Below, in pieces: positions 10,559-21,323 of a DNA stretch of 64,000 nucleotides. The DNA comes from Phytophthora sp. 'mugwort'. Its lineage: Eukaryota > Oomycota > Peronosporomycetes > Peronosporales > Peronosporaceae. The notes under the pieces are model-generated. The model was not told the origin of the DNA. It saw nothing but the letters and a program-made list of their open reading frames with translations, and did no database searches. A program made the position numbers and the translations under genes. The stretch covers positions 3,224,001-3,288,000 of the forward strand of contig JAUCEF010000008.1 of NCBI GenBank assembly GCA_033558025.1, given 5' to 3'. Every line of letters begins with the position of its first letter. Position 1 is the stretch's first letter.

Positions 10559-10566
10559 TAACATAC

Positions 10567-11474
10567 CTTGTGAGAGAAGCGTTGACCTCACCCGTTTCTC
10601 GACGGGAGGGGGGGGGGAGTCCTTCGAAACGTGAAATGATGAATGAACTGGTGTCTCGAACATTAGGATTTCAAGAGCGCGCGTCGAGAGAGGAGGTCGT
10701 CCTATCTGCCGAGGTGACGGTATACCGAACAAAACGGGGTTATCCTCGTATGCCGTCTGTAGTACGCGGACCGGTTCCTGAACTTGTTCGTTGATTAAGC
10801 CTTTATCAACATACACCGTCTGAAATTCGGCTAAGTTTGTGTTGCTCTCGGGAATACTCGAGAATGCAAGACTTGATGGAGCGACATCTTCGTGATACTG
10901 GTCATCCTCGTTAAGCAAGTGATGCAGTGTCCTCACGGGTGCCCCCCTCAGACGCAAACGGCAGCGGACTGCTAAATACATCTCTGACCGGATCGCGACG
11001 CGACATAATCGGGAAAGCAAACGTACAATCTTGAGTGCTGTAGAAAATGACCTCATTTTTGACCCAATTCACATCCAGCCCAGCTTGATTGAAATGATCG
11101 CTTTGAGCACACGTATCCATGGTAGCCATTTCGCGAGCAGTCGGTGCGCGGACTACTGACGTCCTGAAGCCAGCATCACCAGCCATTCCTGTGTACAACA
11201 TATTCAGGTGGGGGGGGGGGGGGGCAACATTGGTGTCACCAAGCACACTAAGGGTCTGGTCACCAGAACCATTGTTAATCCTGCAACCATCGTTTCCACT
11301 GCAGGGGCAATAGGTGCGACTAATGTGGTTGTCGTGCACAGAGCATGTTGTGTTCTTTGTTTTTTTTCTCGCACGTCTGCACATAAGCTTATCGCCGTAA
11401 CCCACACTGGTGGCAATGTCAAGAACCGAGCGTGCCACCAAACCATCAGAGCATACTCCAAATTTCAAATACAT
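10567..11474 (-). pseudogene. Middle part of the MULE/Ulp1 gene
   Basis: Two overlapping minus-strand frames (11474 down to 10911, then about 11050 down to 10567) have coding-like composition. The first contains a Cys/His-rich patch (CRRAR...CSVHDNH...CPCSGNDGC) that could be a SWIM-like zinc site, expected after a MULE transposase core. The second contains YVDKGLINEQVQ and ends at a GTATGT donor (10561-10566). A poly-C/G run at about 11209-11223 probably causes the frame change. Position between MULE C-terminal motifs and the Ulp1 exon is the main reason for the call; no domain here is certain. Confidence 0.4.
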
Positions 11475-11702
11475 GGAGCATGCACAAATATTTTCCTCAG
11501 GGTTAACTAATCATCCCTCGTTAGGCATATTGAGTCGATGTGCTCTGCGCGTCGACCACTAGGCCGTGCCCCGGTATAATCGAGATGCTTTCGCTTTCTC
11601 CGACTTGTCAAGTACTAACAAGTTCAGCGAAGGTTCGGAGGCTATTCCGGCAATAACGGAATTCGCTAGTCTCCGCATGGTTGTCATGGCTTCTGCGTCA
11701 GT

Positions 11703-12330
11703 ATGCACTTCCAAAATGTTCAGCACTCAGCCTGCGTAGTGGCAATTACTGCCACAACTTTGGCCTTCAGCATCCACTTTGCTGTTCGCTTGATCGCTGG
11801 ATTCGGGGCCGCAATTAATAAAATGCACGCCGATGACGAAGGTACATCGCAACTCACATCTTCAGCCAGTGTAATCATACTTCGTAAGAGCACGCACAGT
11901 TCAGGTGCCTTACGCTGGACGTGTCGTTTCACGCTAGCATTAACAACTTCACAGGGATTGTTTGTCGTAGCATAACTTGATGGTGAGCGATAGATCTGCT
12001 ATCTCCAGAAGCGACATTCAATCCATTGCGCTTCAAAGTAATCAGCAGAAAGTTTTAGACACGGCTCCAATCTCCACTCCGAAAGGACACGATCCTTAAC
12101 CGTACAATATTCAGTATAGCTTGTTGTGAAATGCATATCCATAATTCCAGCAAATATGGATACTCCAGGTCTCGTTCTAGATGTCTAGTTCGCTTGTGCA
12201 CATTGTAGAGGACATGAAAAAAGCAAATCAAGGATTTGCTTTCGCTAAACACAGCCACGCTTTTAATTGCTTTAGCTGTGCAACCTCAGCGTCGCCCATA
12301 ATCAAGCATCGTGCAGCCGATTTCTGGTGC
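11703..12330 (-). pseudogene. MULE transposase, C-terminal half
   Basis: Reading down the minus strand there is MGDAEVAQ (near 12300, the second-Asp region of MULE transposases), then FSESKSLICFFHVLYNVHKR (about 12255-12185), and after a gap TTNNPCEVVNASVKR (near 11960), the signature around the last acidic residue. MULE transposases use a DDE centre to cut and join terminal inverted repeats. Several frame changes are present. The missing N-terminal half is found on the opposite strand immediately next door. Confidence 0.6.
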
Positions 12331-12344
12331 TCTGCAGTTTACGT

Positions 12345-13234
12345 GAAGCGTGAGTTGGCCTGCAAGATATGCACAGCTGACCACGCAATGATCGAGCGCC
12401 GAATAGCATGTACAAATCAGGCATGTGCACAAGAAGAGGATAACCAAGGTGGTGCACAGTGGCCTATGCAGTGGAAGACTTGGGAGTGCGTATCGAGGTC
12501 GGCGTGGCGTGTCGACACCAACAACCATAATCACTTTCGTGACGGGGAATGCAATGAAACTCATCACGTACCCATCACGGCTGAAGTGAAAGAGTACGTA
12601 ACTAGAATGGACTCGTGTGGAATGCAACCAAGACATAATTTGAGTGGTCTTCGCCGTGTGCCTGATGTGCCACCTCCTCACGAGGACTACCTTCGTTCCA
12701 GCAAATTTCTGACTGTGTAAAACGTCTCCGGAAAAAAGAACCTATCGCGTAAAACACGACAAGCTGTACAGGCGTTGGTAAAGGAGTACCCTTACTATGA
12801 TGGAATCGACGCTACAAAAGCCTTATATTTGGACCTGAAAGCGACGATGATGATGATGAATTTTTACGTGTAGGAAAAGAAACGGGTGCCGACCAATTCG
12901 TTGTGGGTGTGACTACGCTAAAGCTGTTTTCGAATGCGAACCAGCTGCGAAGTGAAGACCATTTCAGACTTTTTCACACCGATGCAACGTTCAAGCTTCG
13001 TGATCTAAGCTACCCTGTGATAACTTATTGATTTATGGATCGTACACGTACCTACCATCTCGCTGCACTTTTATGGTAAGTGTAAGGACCCAACGTGAGT
13101 ACGACCTGGCTTTGGAAGCTTATCAAAGCTGTATCGGCGTATTTTCCAGGTCTCGCTTCGAGTTGATGCTTGATAAAATCATCTCGGGACGTGTGCTCTG
13201 CCAGCATCGTCCACGTTATTGGAGCCATCGTTAA
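12345..13234 (+). pseudogene. MULE transposase, N-terminal half (inverted relative to the rest)
   Basis: The open frame to 12720 has an N-terminal zinc-type region (CKIC, ACTNQAC, then WECVSR) and a conserved helical segment (ITAEVKEYVTRMDSCG), typical of MULE N-termini in oomycetes. After stops, FHTDATFKLRDLSYPVIT (near 12970-13025) is the first catalytic Asp region, then MDRTRTYHLAAL and VRTQREYDLALEAY. This ends just where the minus-strand half at 12330 begins in family order. A stop (TGA near 13030) and a frame change near 13075 break it. Confidence 0.6.
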
Positions 13235-15008
13235 GTGTAGCCTGAGGGCCCCACAAAACGGATACCAACGCGCCGTCCGTGACGGTTTCGGATGCTGGAA
13301 GGGCGAAAGCTGCCGCGGCTAGTGCGATTAGTTGGCAGCAAGGAAGGGTTTGACGATAGCTATATTCAGGTTTGATGAAGCCAGTTTTACCCGTGGATTT
13401 ACGTTCACACATCGTGTTTGCCCGATCAATCAAATCGATTTTGTTGGACCCCGCAAATATGTTTGCTGACGCCCCAAACGGCATTTTGGTTTTGCTCAAG
13501 CCTTTTTGGTTTTGCTCGCATCCCATCTTGTTTTATTTTCACCCCAAAGGCTGTTTGTTTGCATCCCGGTCTCTAAATTTGGGGTGTTGAGCGCACACGT
13601 GAGTCACGCGTGCGCTTGATGAATCACGTCACGTGACCCATCTAGTTCGTGTAGCTAGTCTTAGTGCCTTTGTTGCGGGGTATCGAGCAGTGACAGCGCA
13701 AGTATGTCGTCGGCTCGTCTTGGTGATCGACGACAGGCATGAAAAACGAAGTCGCACACTTGCCTTTTGGTGACCGTAGTTTTAAGCATCATGGTAGATT
13801 AGAAACTGAGGAAGAATAGGCTATTGCGGCAGGTCGAAGGCTGTCATGCAGCTGTTAGCTTTGCGCTTGATGGCGACAGCGTTGAGGTGGTTCTAGTTAA
13901 TACGTCATGGAATATAAAATAACGTTTGACGTAAGTTATTTTTAATTGTTTTGTGCTGACTGCTAAGTCCGTTTTCCGATACAAATATTTCAGTACTCCT
14001 TACTTCATGTATATGTATATTATACGGACTGCCTGACCGCGCATGTAGTCTCTTACTCAGTATCCTATATACGTGCTTTTGATAAAGTCGACGCCCGGAC
14101 AACCCTCGTAAAAATCGTAAGCAGCTCGACCTAGCGCATATACATACTGCTCGTGTATCAGCTCACACGCGTGCTCTCTGACAAGATTCGCCACGAAATT
14201 CATCTCACGGTCATATCCAGAATGATGCACGTTCAACATATATCCGGATATATGTCACGGAAACATCAACACTGTACAATTTCTACAAGGCCAGCAAAAC
14301 GTGTCAGGGGCATGAGTTCTGTATCTAATACCAAACCGAGCATTCGGTCCAACAATTTCAGGAGAATCTGTGATTTTCTAGCCGTTGTAATCACCAATTG
14401 TGATGCAGTTTATCTCCAGCTGCAGTCTGTAGTGTAGACACTCCGCCGTTCTGTCACACTGTCTCCATGACCTTTTTACTGCCGTCGCTGCTATAAGCAT
14501 ATGCTACCCTTGCAAACGGACTAGGTGTGGCAGGCAAGTTAAAGTCATCCAGTAGAATGGCCACTGCGCTTCCCCGAAAACGTATCCAGCGTTCGCCGCA
14601 CCATCTTCTCGGCGGCGCAGCGCTTGTCACCTCCGTCAGCCCCGCCGGCTGAGATGTCACACGGACGCGAAATGCCAACGTACGAGATGTGCGCGGCAGA
14701 GCTCTGTATAGCGACGGCTCTCCTTGGTAGAGCGTGCTTCTTGCATGCGCTGTTATCATTGGTTTCTCCCGCCTCGGTTGGATGTTTTCCATCGAGCGAC
14801 CAATCATTAGCTGTTCACATGACTGTACGTCCAGTAATCGAAGCATGACATGGCTACGCCACGAAAGAAAGTTACTTGAAGTATTTTTTACGTTAAGTTA
14901 ATCATACGCACTTGACCCATGCAACACAACGGGGTTCATACTGCCCACCCCAACCTGGTATCTTCTCTCAACCGCCGTTCTCCTCTCAACCGCCGTTCTT
15001 CTTTTTCC
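13235..15008. other. No confident gene
   Basis: No recognisable coding sequence. It holds a degenerate 22-23-bp repeat at 13430-13570 and an A+T-rich stretch around 13900-14300. Confidence 0.5.
13430..13570. repeat. Degenerate 22-23-bp tandem repeat, about six units
   Basis: On the minus strand, units begin GGG-T/A-G-CAA-CAAAA and recur every 21-27 bp. They match the pattern of the three-unit array at 2708-2775. Confidence 0.5.
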
Positions 15009-15869
15009 TCACAGCTGGAGCTGTGGGTGTCGTCTCTGGAGCTTCAACGCACTTTTGAGAGTCGTCGTGACGTTCTTCAAGCGCTGGCCCAAGCTCCTAT
15101 TCCGGCCGTGATCTCGGTCGTAGACGACAACCACGTTCTCTTCATGCCCTGTAGCTCGACTATATCTCGAAATCTTGGCCTCTGCAATCACTGCCGTGGC
15201 CACAGTCTTCCAGAAGTTTTTCTTCTTCATGGCCGGCGCAACTGTGGACACCACCGCTGCGTGTTGCCTGGTACTCTCTACCTCTTCCGCTAACGGAGGA
15301 AACGTCGCCATCGCTGTGGACACATGACTATACCAACGATAGTATGCTGGAGCGTCAGGCATGTAGAGCTGAACGCCGGCTGCTGTAGCTGCGCCTCGGA
15401 ACTGCAACTGGCGAGAGTCAGCGCCGACGTCCAGCCTTGTGACGCGAAGCCGCACCAGCAAACTCTTAGCTGACGCGTTCTCGTAACGATAGAGCCATAG
15501 GGTGTTACCATAGAACACGGCGAAGACTCGCGTCCAGCAGTCTGGTAGCGCCACGGCGTCCCTCTGCCAATAGACCCAGTCACTCAGCGGTCGTTGCAAT
15601 TGAACGAACACCTGGAGCTCGCTGCAGGCCTCGGGATCGGCGTCAGTTTCTTGCCCGAGGTCTTGGTCATCCACCATTGAATCGCTGCCGTTGGTCATCC
15701 ACGTGGACCGCAGCGAGTCGCTACGCGCGCATTTCTGAGGCGAAGAAGATCGTGTTGGTGTATTGTTGTTGCACTTGTCACTGTGATGCTTCGTGGAGCG
15801 GTGAGATCTTCGTTTGCAGCGATTGATCGGTGTGGCCACATGCCGGCGACCTAACGTGGGGAACGCCAT
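15009..15869 (-). CDS. PH-like domain protein A
   Basis: 286 codons from an ATG at 15869. The N-terminal 90 residues are basic and Ser/Thr-rich and probably disordered. Residues of roughly 95-190 look like a pleckstrin-homology fold: a VYWQRD start, CWTRVFAVFYGNTLWLYRYE as the paired beta strands, and a C-terminal helix around YYRWYSHVSTAMA. The tail is Lys/Arg-rich. PH domains bind phosphoinositides or proteins at membranes; ligand and role are unknown here. A divergent paralogue lies at 17000-17494 on the other strand. An Inr-like GCCATTCCCC with a CCAAT-like box sits 30-45 bp upstream of the start (15901-15914). No frame disruption is seen. Confidence 0.75.
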   Translation of the reverse strand: MAFPTLGRRHVATPINRCKRRSHRSTKHHSDKCNNNTPTRSSSPQKCARSDSLRSTWMTNGSDSMVDDQDLGQETDADPEACSELQVFVQLQRPLSDWVYWQRDAVALPDCWTRVFAVFYGNTLWLYRYENASAKSLLVRLRVTRLDVGADSRQLQFRGAATAAGVQLYMPDAPAYYRWYSHVSTAMATFPPLAEEVESTRQHAAVVSTVAPAMKKKNFWKTVATAVIAEAKISRYSRATGHEENVVVVYDRDHGRNRSLGQRLKNVTTTLKSALKLQRRHPQLQL

Positions 15870-16999
15870 TGCCCCCTTGCCGCTAGAACCCTAATGGGCC
15901 AATTGGGGAATGGCACAGAAGCTATTACGTGGGCTGAAGCCTTCAAAGCCTGAAGGGTGGGCGCGTGTGGGACAGCTCCAAGCGCTTGGCGCTTGGCTGC
16001 GGTGATAATCGGATCTGATAACGGCGGCATGGCCACGTAGGTACGTGCCGATTGGTCTAAGTTACAACATTCTATTTACGAAAGCCAATCATCGTATGGG
16101 ATGAGGCAAAAATAGGCCATGCGTTTCCGGAGATTGCTAACGGCAGTGGGGCAAATTGGCCGATGCAGAAGAAAACATCGGTTGCCTTCAACCCCGCCGG
16201 GAGAAATTCCGCCTACAAGTGCGAGCCACCATAACGTACGTATCAGAGTGATACACTTGATTCACTTTGAAGACTCTGGATCTGCGTTGAGGCCTTCGCC
16301 GGCGATTAGCGTGCAGGCGGTCTCATGCTCGAGCGACTCCTGAGCTATCCGACTTGCCTTTAACTTCGAGATTCAATCATGATCAGTGGCTTGAGAATGG
16401 CTCGATGTACCGGCTGCTAAAGTCTCTGGTGAATGGGACAGCTCGAAGGAGATCATCGCTACAGTGCTGGCAAATTGATGGTGCCCTAGCGGTCATAATA
16501 TTTGCCGGCAGCGGACCACGCAGCAATTGCATTCTGTTGCGGGTGTGTTACAGAAACTACGCCCGCCGCCGCACTGTAAAATCGACAATGGACCCGGGTA
16601 CGACAACATCATGATGCATCAACACTATCACTCGCTTATGCTGTCAAATTCGCTCGTCCGACGCTGCTTGCCTCTGTTACGTGTGCTTGGGGGCGAACGA
16701 GGACGATCTCAAAAGCATCGTTGCGAAATATCACGGTAGCTAACCCCGGGCATCATCCCCCATCGACGTTGGTGTCGCATTGCATCGAGCCTGAACCCTT
16801 CGGTAACTCGCTTGATGTGGAGGGTTGCTTTTGTTGTTGCCGGGAAACTGAACCCATTTCATTTGACCTGCATGAGTGATGGTCTAGGTTCAACTTGGAC
16901 GAGTGACGGTCCTTATCATTGCTCATTACCACAAAGAGACTCAGAACTGTTTTCTTCTTGCATCACCCAAGCGTCTTAAACCACACAAACCCAGTCGAG
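15870..16999. promoter_or_regulatory. Bidirectional intergenic region between PH paralogues
   Basis: 1.1 kb separates the two divergent starts. No coding sequence is convincing. Likely core promoters are an Inr-like element at 15901-15914 (minus) and TTGCTCATTACC at 16918-16929 (plus, about 75 bp before the start of gene B). The rest shows no recognised feature. Confidence 0.45.
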
Positions 17000-17494
17000 A
17001 TGAACAGATTAGAACGAAAGCTGAAGGAATCCACAACAGCTTCGGCACACTTGACTGGCTCGGTGTACTGGCAGCGTGACCCCACCCGGTCCCCGAACTG
17101 CTGGACAAAGGTGTTCGCCGTCCTGGACCACGCGTTCTTGTGGCTTTTCCGGCGAGAAGAGTCGACACCTGGTAACTTGTTGGTGCAGGTAGCTGTCGCG
17201 GATGTTATTTGTGTTGATGGGGAACGGTTGCTGCGCGTAATCGAGTCGAGCGGAGAAGAGCTTTGTATCTGCTTGTGCGGCGATGCTGCTTTTGAGTGTT
17301 GGAACTCGAGATTAAAGGATGCCGCTGGTCTGACTGCGGCATTCTTCAGGAACAGCGGGATGAACGCGCGAGACCTCCCGCGCTGGTGCAACTATCGAGG
17401 CACACTAGCGGGCTACAATCGTGTTTCCAAGAGGGCAAGATGTAAGGATGCGATGGCTCAGGTGGTAAGGCGCTGGAGAATTCATCTGCGGTGA
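17000..17494 (+). CDS. PH-like domain protein B
   Basis: 164 codons from ATG 17000. Upstream in-frame sequence has no ATG, which is why this start was chosen. The protein is almost only the PH-like domain: SVYWQRDPTRSPNCWTKVFA near residues 19-38, then FLWLFRREES, LLVQVAVADV and a C-terminal helix AAFECWNSRLKDA. The order and key aromatic residues match protein A on the opposite strand, so the two genes look like an inverted duplication. B lacks A's long N-terminal extension and has a short basic tail. Membrane-lipid or protein binding is inferred from the fold only. Confidence 0.75.
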   Translation: MNRLERKLKESTTASAHLTGSVYWQRDPTRSPNCWTKVFAVLDHAFLWLFRREESTPGNLLVQVAVADVICVDGERLLRVIESSGEELCICLCGDAAFECWNSRLKDAAGLTAAFFRNSGMNARDLPRWCNYRGTLAGYNRVSKRARCKDAMAQVVRRWRIHLR

Positions 17495-17923
17495 AATAGC
17501 GCGGATGCTCGGACATATTTAAAACTAGGTATTAGTGTACTGAAGCGAGTGAAGCGCGGTATACTTGTCGATAAAGCAAATACAAGTGGCTGCCGCTGGG
17601 CAGCAACGATAATCCAGCTCGTCCGGGTATGAGTCTCGGATTTGCCAGTCCATGTAGTTGAACCGCATCGCAACTGGAGCGAGTCCAGCGAGGCAATAGC
17701 GGTCTTTGCTTTTAAGTTTTTTTTTGTGAAGCTTCTGTTTCGTTCGCTATGGTACGCTTGACAATATCAACAACTTGCGCCTCTCACTTCTTATTAGTCG
17801 CCTTCCCGAATATATTTGGCGAACGCTATCTCTCCAGCGGTGGAGCTGGGGTATCGCCGGCAAAGTGACGCAAATCAGTGGCAAAAAACTATTGTATCTG
17901 CTCTCTCGTAGTCAGTCCCTCCA

Positions 17924-18295
17924 CTAAATGGTACGTGTGTTGTGTTCTGCACCTGAGTGCCACAAAGGAGACGAGTACGCGGTCAGTCCTTGAAATTGAG
18001 GCAAACATATACTTGAACAGCAAACTTACCCGTAGAGGATGTATCAGCTCCTGTGGATGCACTGACACTACCTCCTTGCGTTAAGTGACCCTCAGCAGGA
18101 GTCGAAGCTGGTCTCTTCCCCCTCACGCTGTTGCCATCATTGTGTTTGTCAGACTGCGCACTCGCACCACGACCGCGGCTACCTGACGCACCTCGAGATG
18201 TCCCAGTAGGCTGACCAGAGCTTGTGGACTGTGCTTTCGACTGAGACTGCTGGTTAGAGTTGTTGGAAGCCGCAGCGATAGCCGCAGCTAGTTGT

Positions 18296-18327
<32 letters not shown>

Positions 18328-20019
18328 AAGTTGCCGCTGCTGGAGCTGCTGCTGGAGCTGTCGCTGCTGCTGAAGGTGAGCTTGCTGCTGGGACTGAGAG
18401 TTCTGCGCCATCGGGTAGTATAATGCTTGCTGAGGAACGATCTGGTTGCCAACGAGCTGGTAGCCTGGGATGCCTGCACTGAACGCGCTACCGTGCGTAT
18501 TCAATGCCTGTGCATTCAATGCCTCATATTGCTGCTTGATAGTCACTTGTTGGCCTCCATGCGCCCGCATATGCTGCATCTGCGCTTCAAGCTGCACCTG
18601 GGCAGCACGAGCCTGGGCGTTCGCGATCGCTTGGGCCTGAGCATGTGCCTGGGCTTGTGCTTGAGCCTGCGCGTGAGCATGGGCATGAGCTTGAGCGGAT
18701 TGTTGCCGCGACTGCGACGAGACCATTTGCGGCATGCTCATGCCTTGAGACATATGCGGCGGAACTGTGAACGACCCCGCCAGGTACAAGTTCGGGTCTG
18801 CAAACATGGCCGACGCTGCATTGCTGTTCTGCACCAACAATGTAGCTGCCTGCTGGCTCGCCGAAGTCACCGTCACAGGCGCTCGGGTGGTTCCGTTGAC
18901 CGCTCCTGATCCTCCAGACGCCAATAATGCCGCAGAGGTCGGTGCGACTGTTCTCGAGGTCGCTGAGGTGGTCATTGTCGACGTTCCGCTAGTCGCAGCG
19001 CTGACTGACGTTGGTGTAGATGCAGCCGACGTCCGCCGACTTACTGCGCCACCTCCACCACTAATCAGCAGCGATGACGTAGCACCTGCTCTTCTCATAG
19101 TCCGGAACTTGTCCTTTAGCTGCACGTTGGATCTATCATTGAACTGCGGTCCAAGCTCCTTGTCTATGAGAATAAGCGACCATACATTCCTCTGTCCGTT
19201 GTACTTCTTGACTCCTTCCAACAATGCTCGCTCTTCTGTAGCTGAAAACGGCCGGTACTTGCGGTGGTTCTTGCGATTCTCCGTGTACGCTGCGAGTTCT
19301 GGTCGAGTCTTGATTAGCGTCCTCCACTTGTCCTTCAAGTCAACTCCACTACGGCCATGGAACAAATGGCCCAGGTGGGGATCTCGGAGGATGGAACTCC
19401 AGGGACAACTATCGTCTGCATACCGCTGTACTCCCAAAACTAGGGCCGTGACTTCGTGTGGACAATATTTTCGCCGCTTCCCCTTCACGCGTTCCCCAAC
19501 GTTTTCACATGCAAATTCTGGCGAGTTACGAGGAAAAGCGTAACCCCCTCCGGCAGTGGCACCTCCAGCTGTAGCAGCAGCATTGGCGGCATTGGCGGCA
19601 TTAGCCGCATTCGTCGCAGCTTGCACGGCAACCGACACGAGGTTGTTGGCCGTCGCGCTTTGCCCTAACGTGCCCGACGGCGTGCCCATTGCTTGCGAAT
19701 TCTGAAGAGATTGTTGCTGAAGCTGTGCTTGTCGCTGAAGCTGTGCTTGTTGCTGCATCTGCTGGAGCTGTGTTTGCTGATGGAGCTGAAATTGTTGCTG
19801 CTGATGGTGCTGCTGTTGGTATTGGAGCTGTTGGAGCTGCATTTGTTGCATTTCTGCTTCTTCCTTTAATTGCTGCGAGCGCGGCACCGAGGGCTGCTGC
19901 TGCTGTGGCTGCGACGGTGTAGCGGTTGTCGTCTGCTGGCCACTCACGGCTACCGTGCTTACTTTGGCAGGCGGTCGCGGCATTGTGTAAATGGACAGCG
20001 GATCTGAAGCCTGCAACAT
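17924..20019 (-). CDS. Two-Myb telobox protein with Gln/Ala-rich tracts
   Basis: A long frame from an ATG at 20019 (alternative ATG at 19983) runs to 17983. It has two Myb/SANT-type domains. The first ends in VDLKDKWR (19322-19345), the telobox that marks TTAGGG-repeat-binding factors. The second ends in VQLKDKFR (19099-19125). Before them lies a Gln-rich region and an Asn-Ala run. After them come Ser/Thr-rich sequence, an Ala-His/Ala-Gln dipeptide stretch (about 18600-18700) and a poly-Gln tract (18297-18330). I infer a DNA-binding protein, perhaps at telomeres or promoters with telomere-like boxes. A GGTAAG donor at 18029 and an acceptor at 17953 would remove 77 bp and give a short final exon ending at a TAG at 17924. 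A GTGAGT at 20155-20160 could belong to a 5'-UTR intron. Confidence 0.85.
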
Positions 20020-20054
20020 GGGTACCCGAAAGACAGAGGTAGCATTAGCATGTA

Positions 20055-20080
20055 CGAAAACAAAGAGAGACAATGAGAAC
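20055..20080 (-). promoter_or_regulatory. Inr-plus-pyrimidine core promoter candidate
   Basis: On the minus strand TTCTCATTGTCTCTCTTTG resembles the oomycete Inr (TCATT) with its flanking T-rich element, about 50 bp upstream of the ATG at 20019. If the GTGAGT at 20160 is a real donor, this stretch would instead be the pyrimidine tract of a 5'-UTR intron ending at TTGCAG (20011). Confidence 0.4.
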
Positions 20081-20160
20081 GTTAGTTGGTCAGCACTGCA
20101 TCTTCGGTTTAAAGTCGCGAAAAAGATCAATGGCTTAAGTGGTTAAACTTTGCGACTCAC

Positions 20161-21323
20161 CCTCAACACGCTCGTCACTCCCTTGCCCCTTCCCGCGGCA
20201 GTTCTGTGTCAGCTCGGGTTGTGGGCGTCTGCTCGAAGAATGCCGCTTCAGTCACCTATACACCGGCGGCGTCCCCTACTCGTTGGTCACTGGCGGTGGT
20301 CGTTCTGTGAACTTGCACAAACTGGAGCGTTGAGACTCTGGTCTCTTTCACTCTCTCTCTCTCCCCCTTTTTCGCCGTTTCGCCCACACTTAAGTAAACC
20401 AGCCGCTCCTAAATATACCGCGACAATTCCCAGTCCTCAATAGATCACACTGCGGGTTCTGACCCACAAGCACTGCGACAAGATGTTGCTGCTTTCTAAC
20501 GCTTGTTGGGGTCGATGCGGAATCTACGGTCAGCTTGGAGATCAACCAGAAACGTCCTTGCCTCCTGGGAGGGCAGGTCTACAGAAACACACAGTTGCGC
20601 CGTCAGTGATGGTGAGACACATTACCTTTTGCCAGTTGAGATGCAAAGGCAACCTACTGGCACGTTGCCTTTTGCGCCAATGGATTTCATTTCACTTTAG
20701 GTACCTTTGCTTCTGCACTTGGCGTTTGTCGTTGCTGTTGCCGCGCGGTTCCCTTCTTTCTCTCGGGTGGCTGCGGAAATTTGAACTGCGGTGGATTGGC
20801 GCGCTGAGGCTCTGTTTGTGTTGAGCGAGGGGGGAACATGTGATGGCAGGAGTGAATGTCACTTGGCAGAAATCTCAATGAAAAAAACTCGCCCCAGCTG
20901 GCAATCCCACGTGGCGAGACTACAGCAAGTTGCAGGCTTCTATTGCGACGCTGTAGCGTACCTCGAAATGTGTTGCTGGTGTTGAGGCCGCCGGCGTTTA
21001 CGAGTAGTTCACTGATGCTGTGTGCCGCTGGGCTGTGTCTTCTGCTAGTTGCCGCTCGAGTTGAGTTGCCGCGCACGCTTCGAGCTCGCCTTTTGAATAT
21101 GAAAGGGAGAAAAAGCCCCCAATCGCTGTATTGCCGCGCTGGGCTCGCGCAGCATACAAACAAGAAGTCTTATCACCACAATCATTTCGGCACGTTAGGA
21201 GAGAATTGATTGGAGGAGAAGAGGTAGGGAAGGGTGAGGGCCAGGGGAATCAGCGGCTGCAAACGTCCCTGATAAACCCGATTGTCGGTTTTGACAGGGC
21301 GTGTTTGCGGCTGTTCAACCAAG
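20161..21323. other. No confident gene
   Basis: Intergenic between divergent genes. A CT-rich stretch lies at 20340-20375. An Inr-like CACAATCATTTCGG is at 21176-21189, upstream of the small membrane protein gene. Confidence 0.5.

Noticed and set aside
20131..20160. N-terminal extension of the telobox protein beyond 20019
   Set aside because: The extended frame has no ATG, and the region looks like a pyrimidine-rich promoter or 5'-UTR intron.
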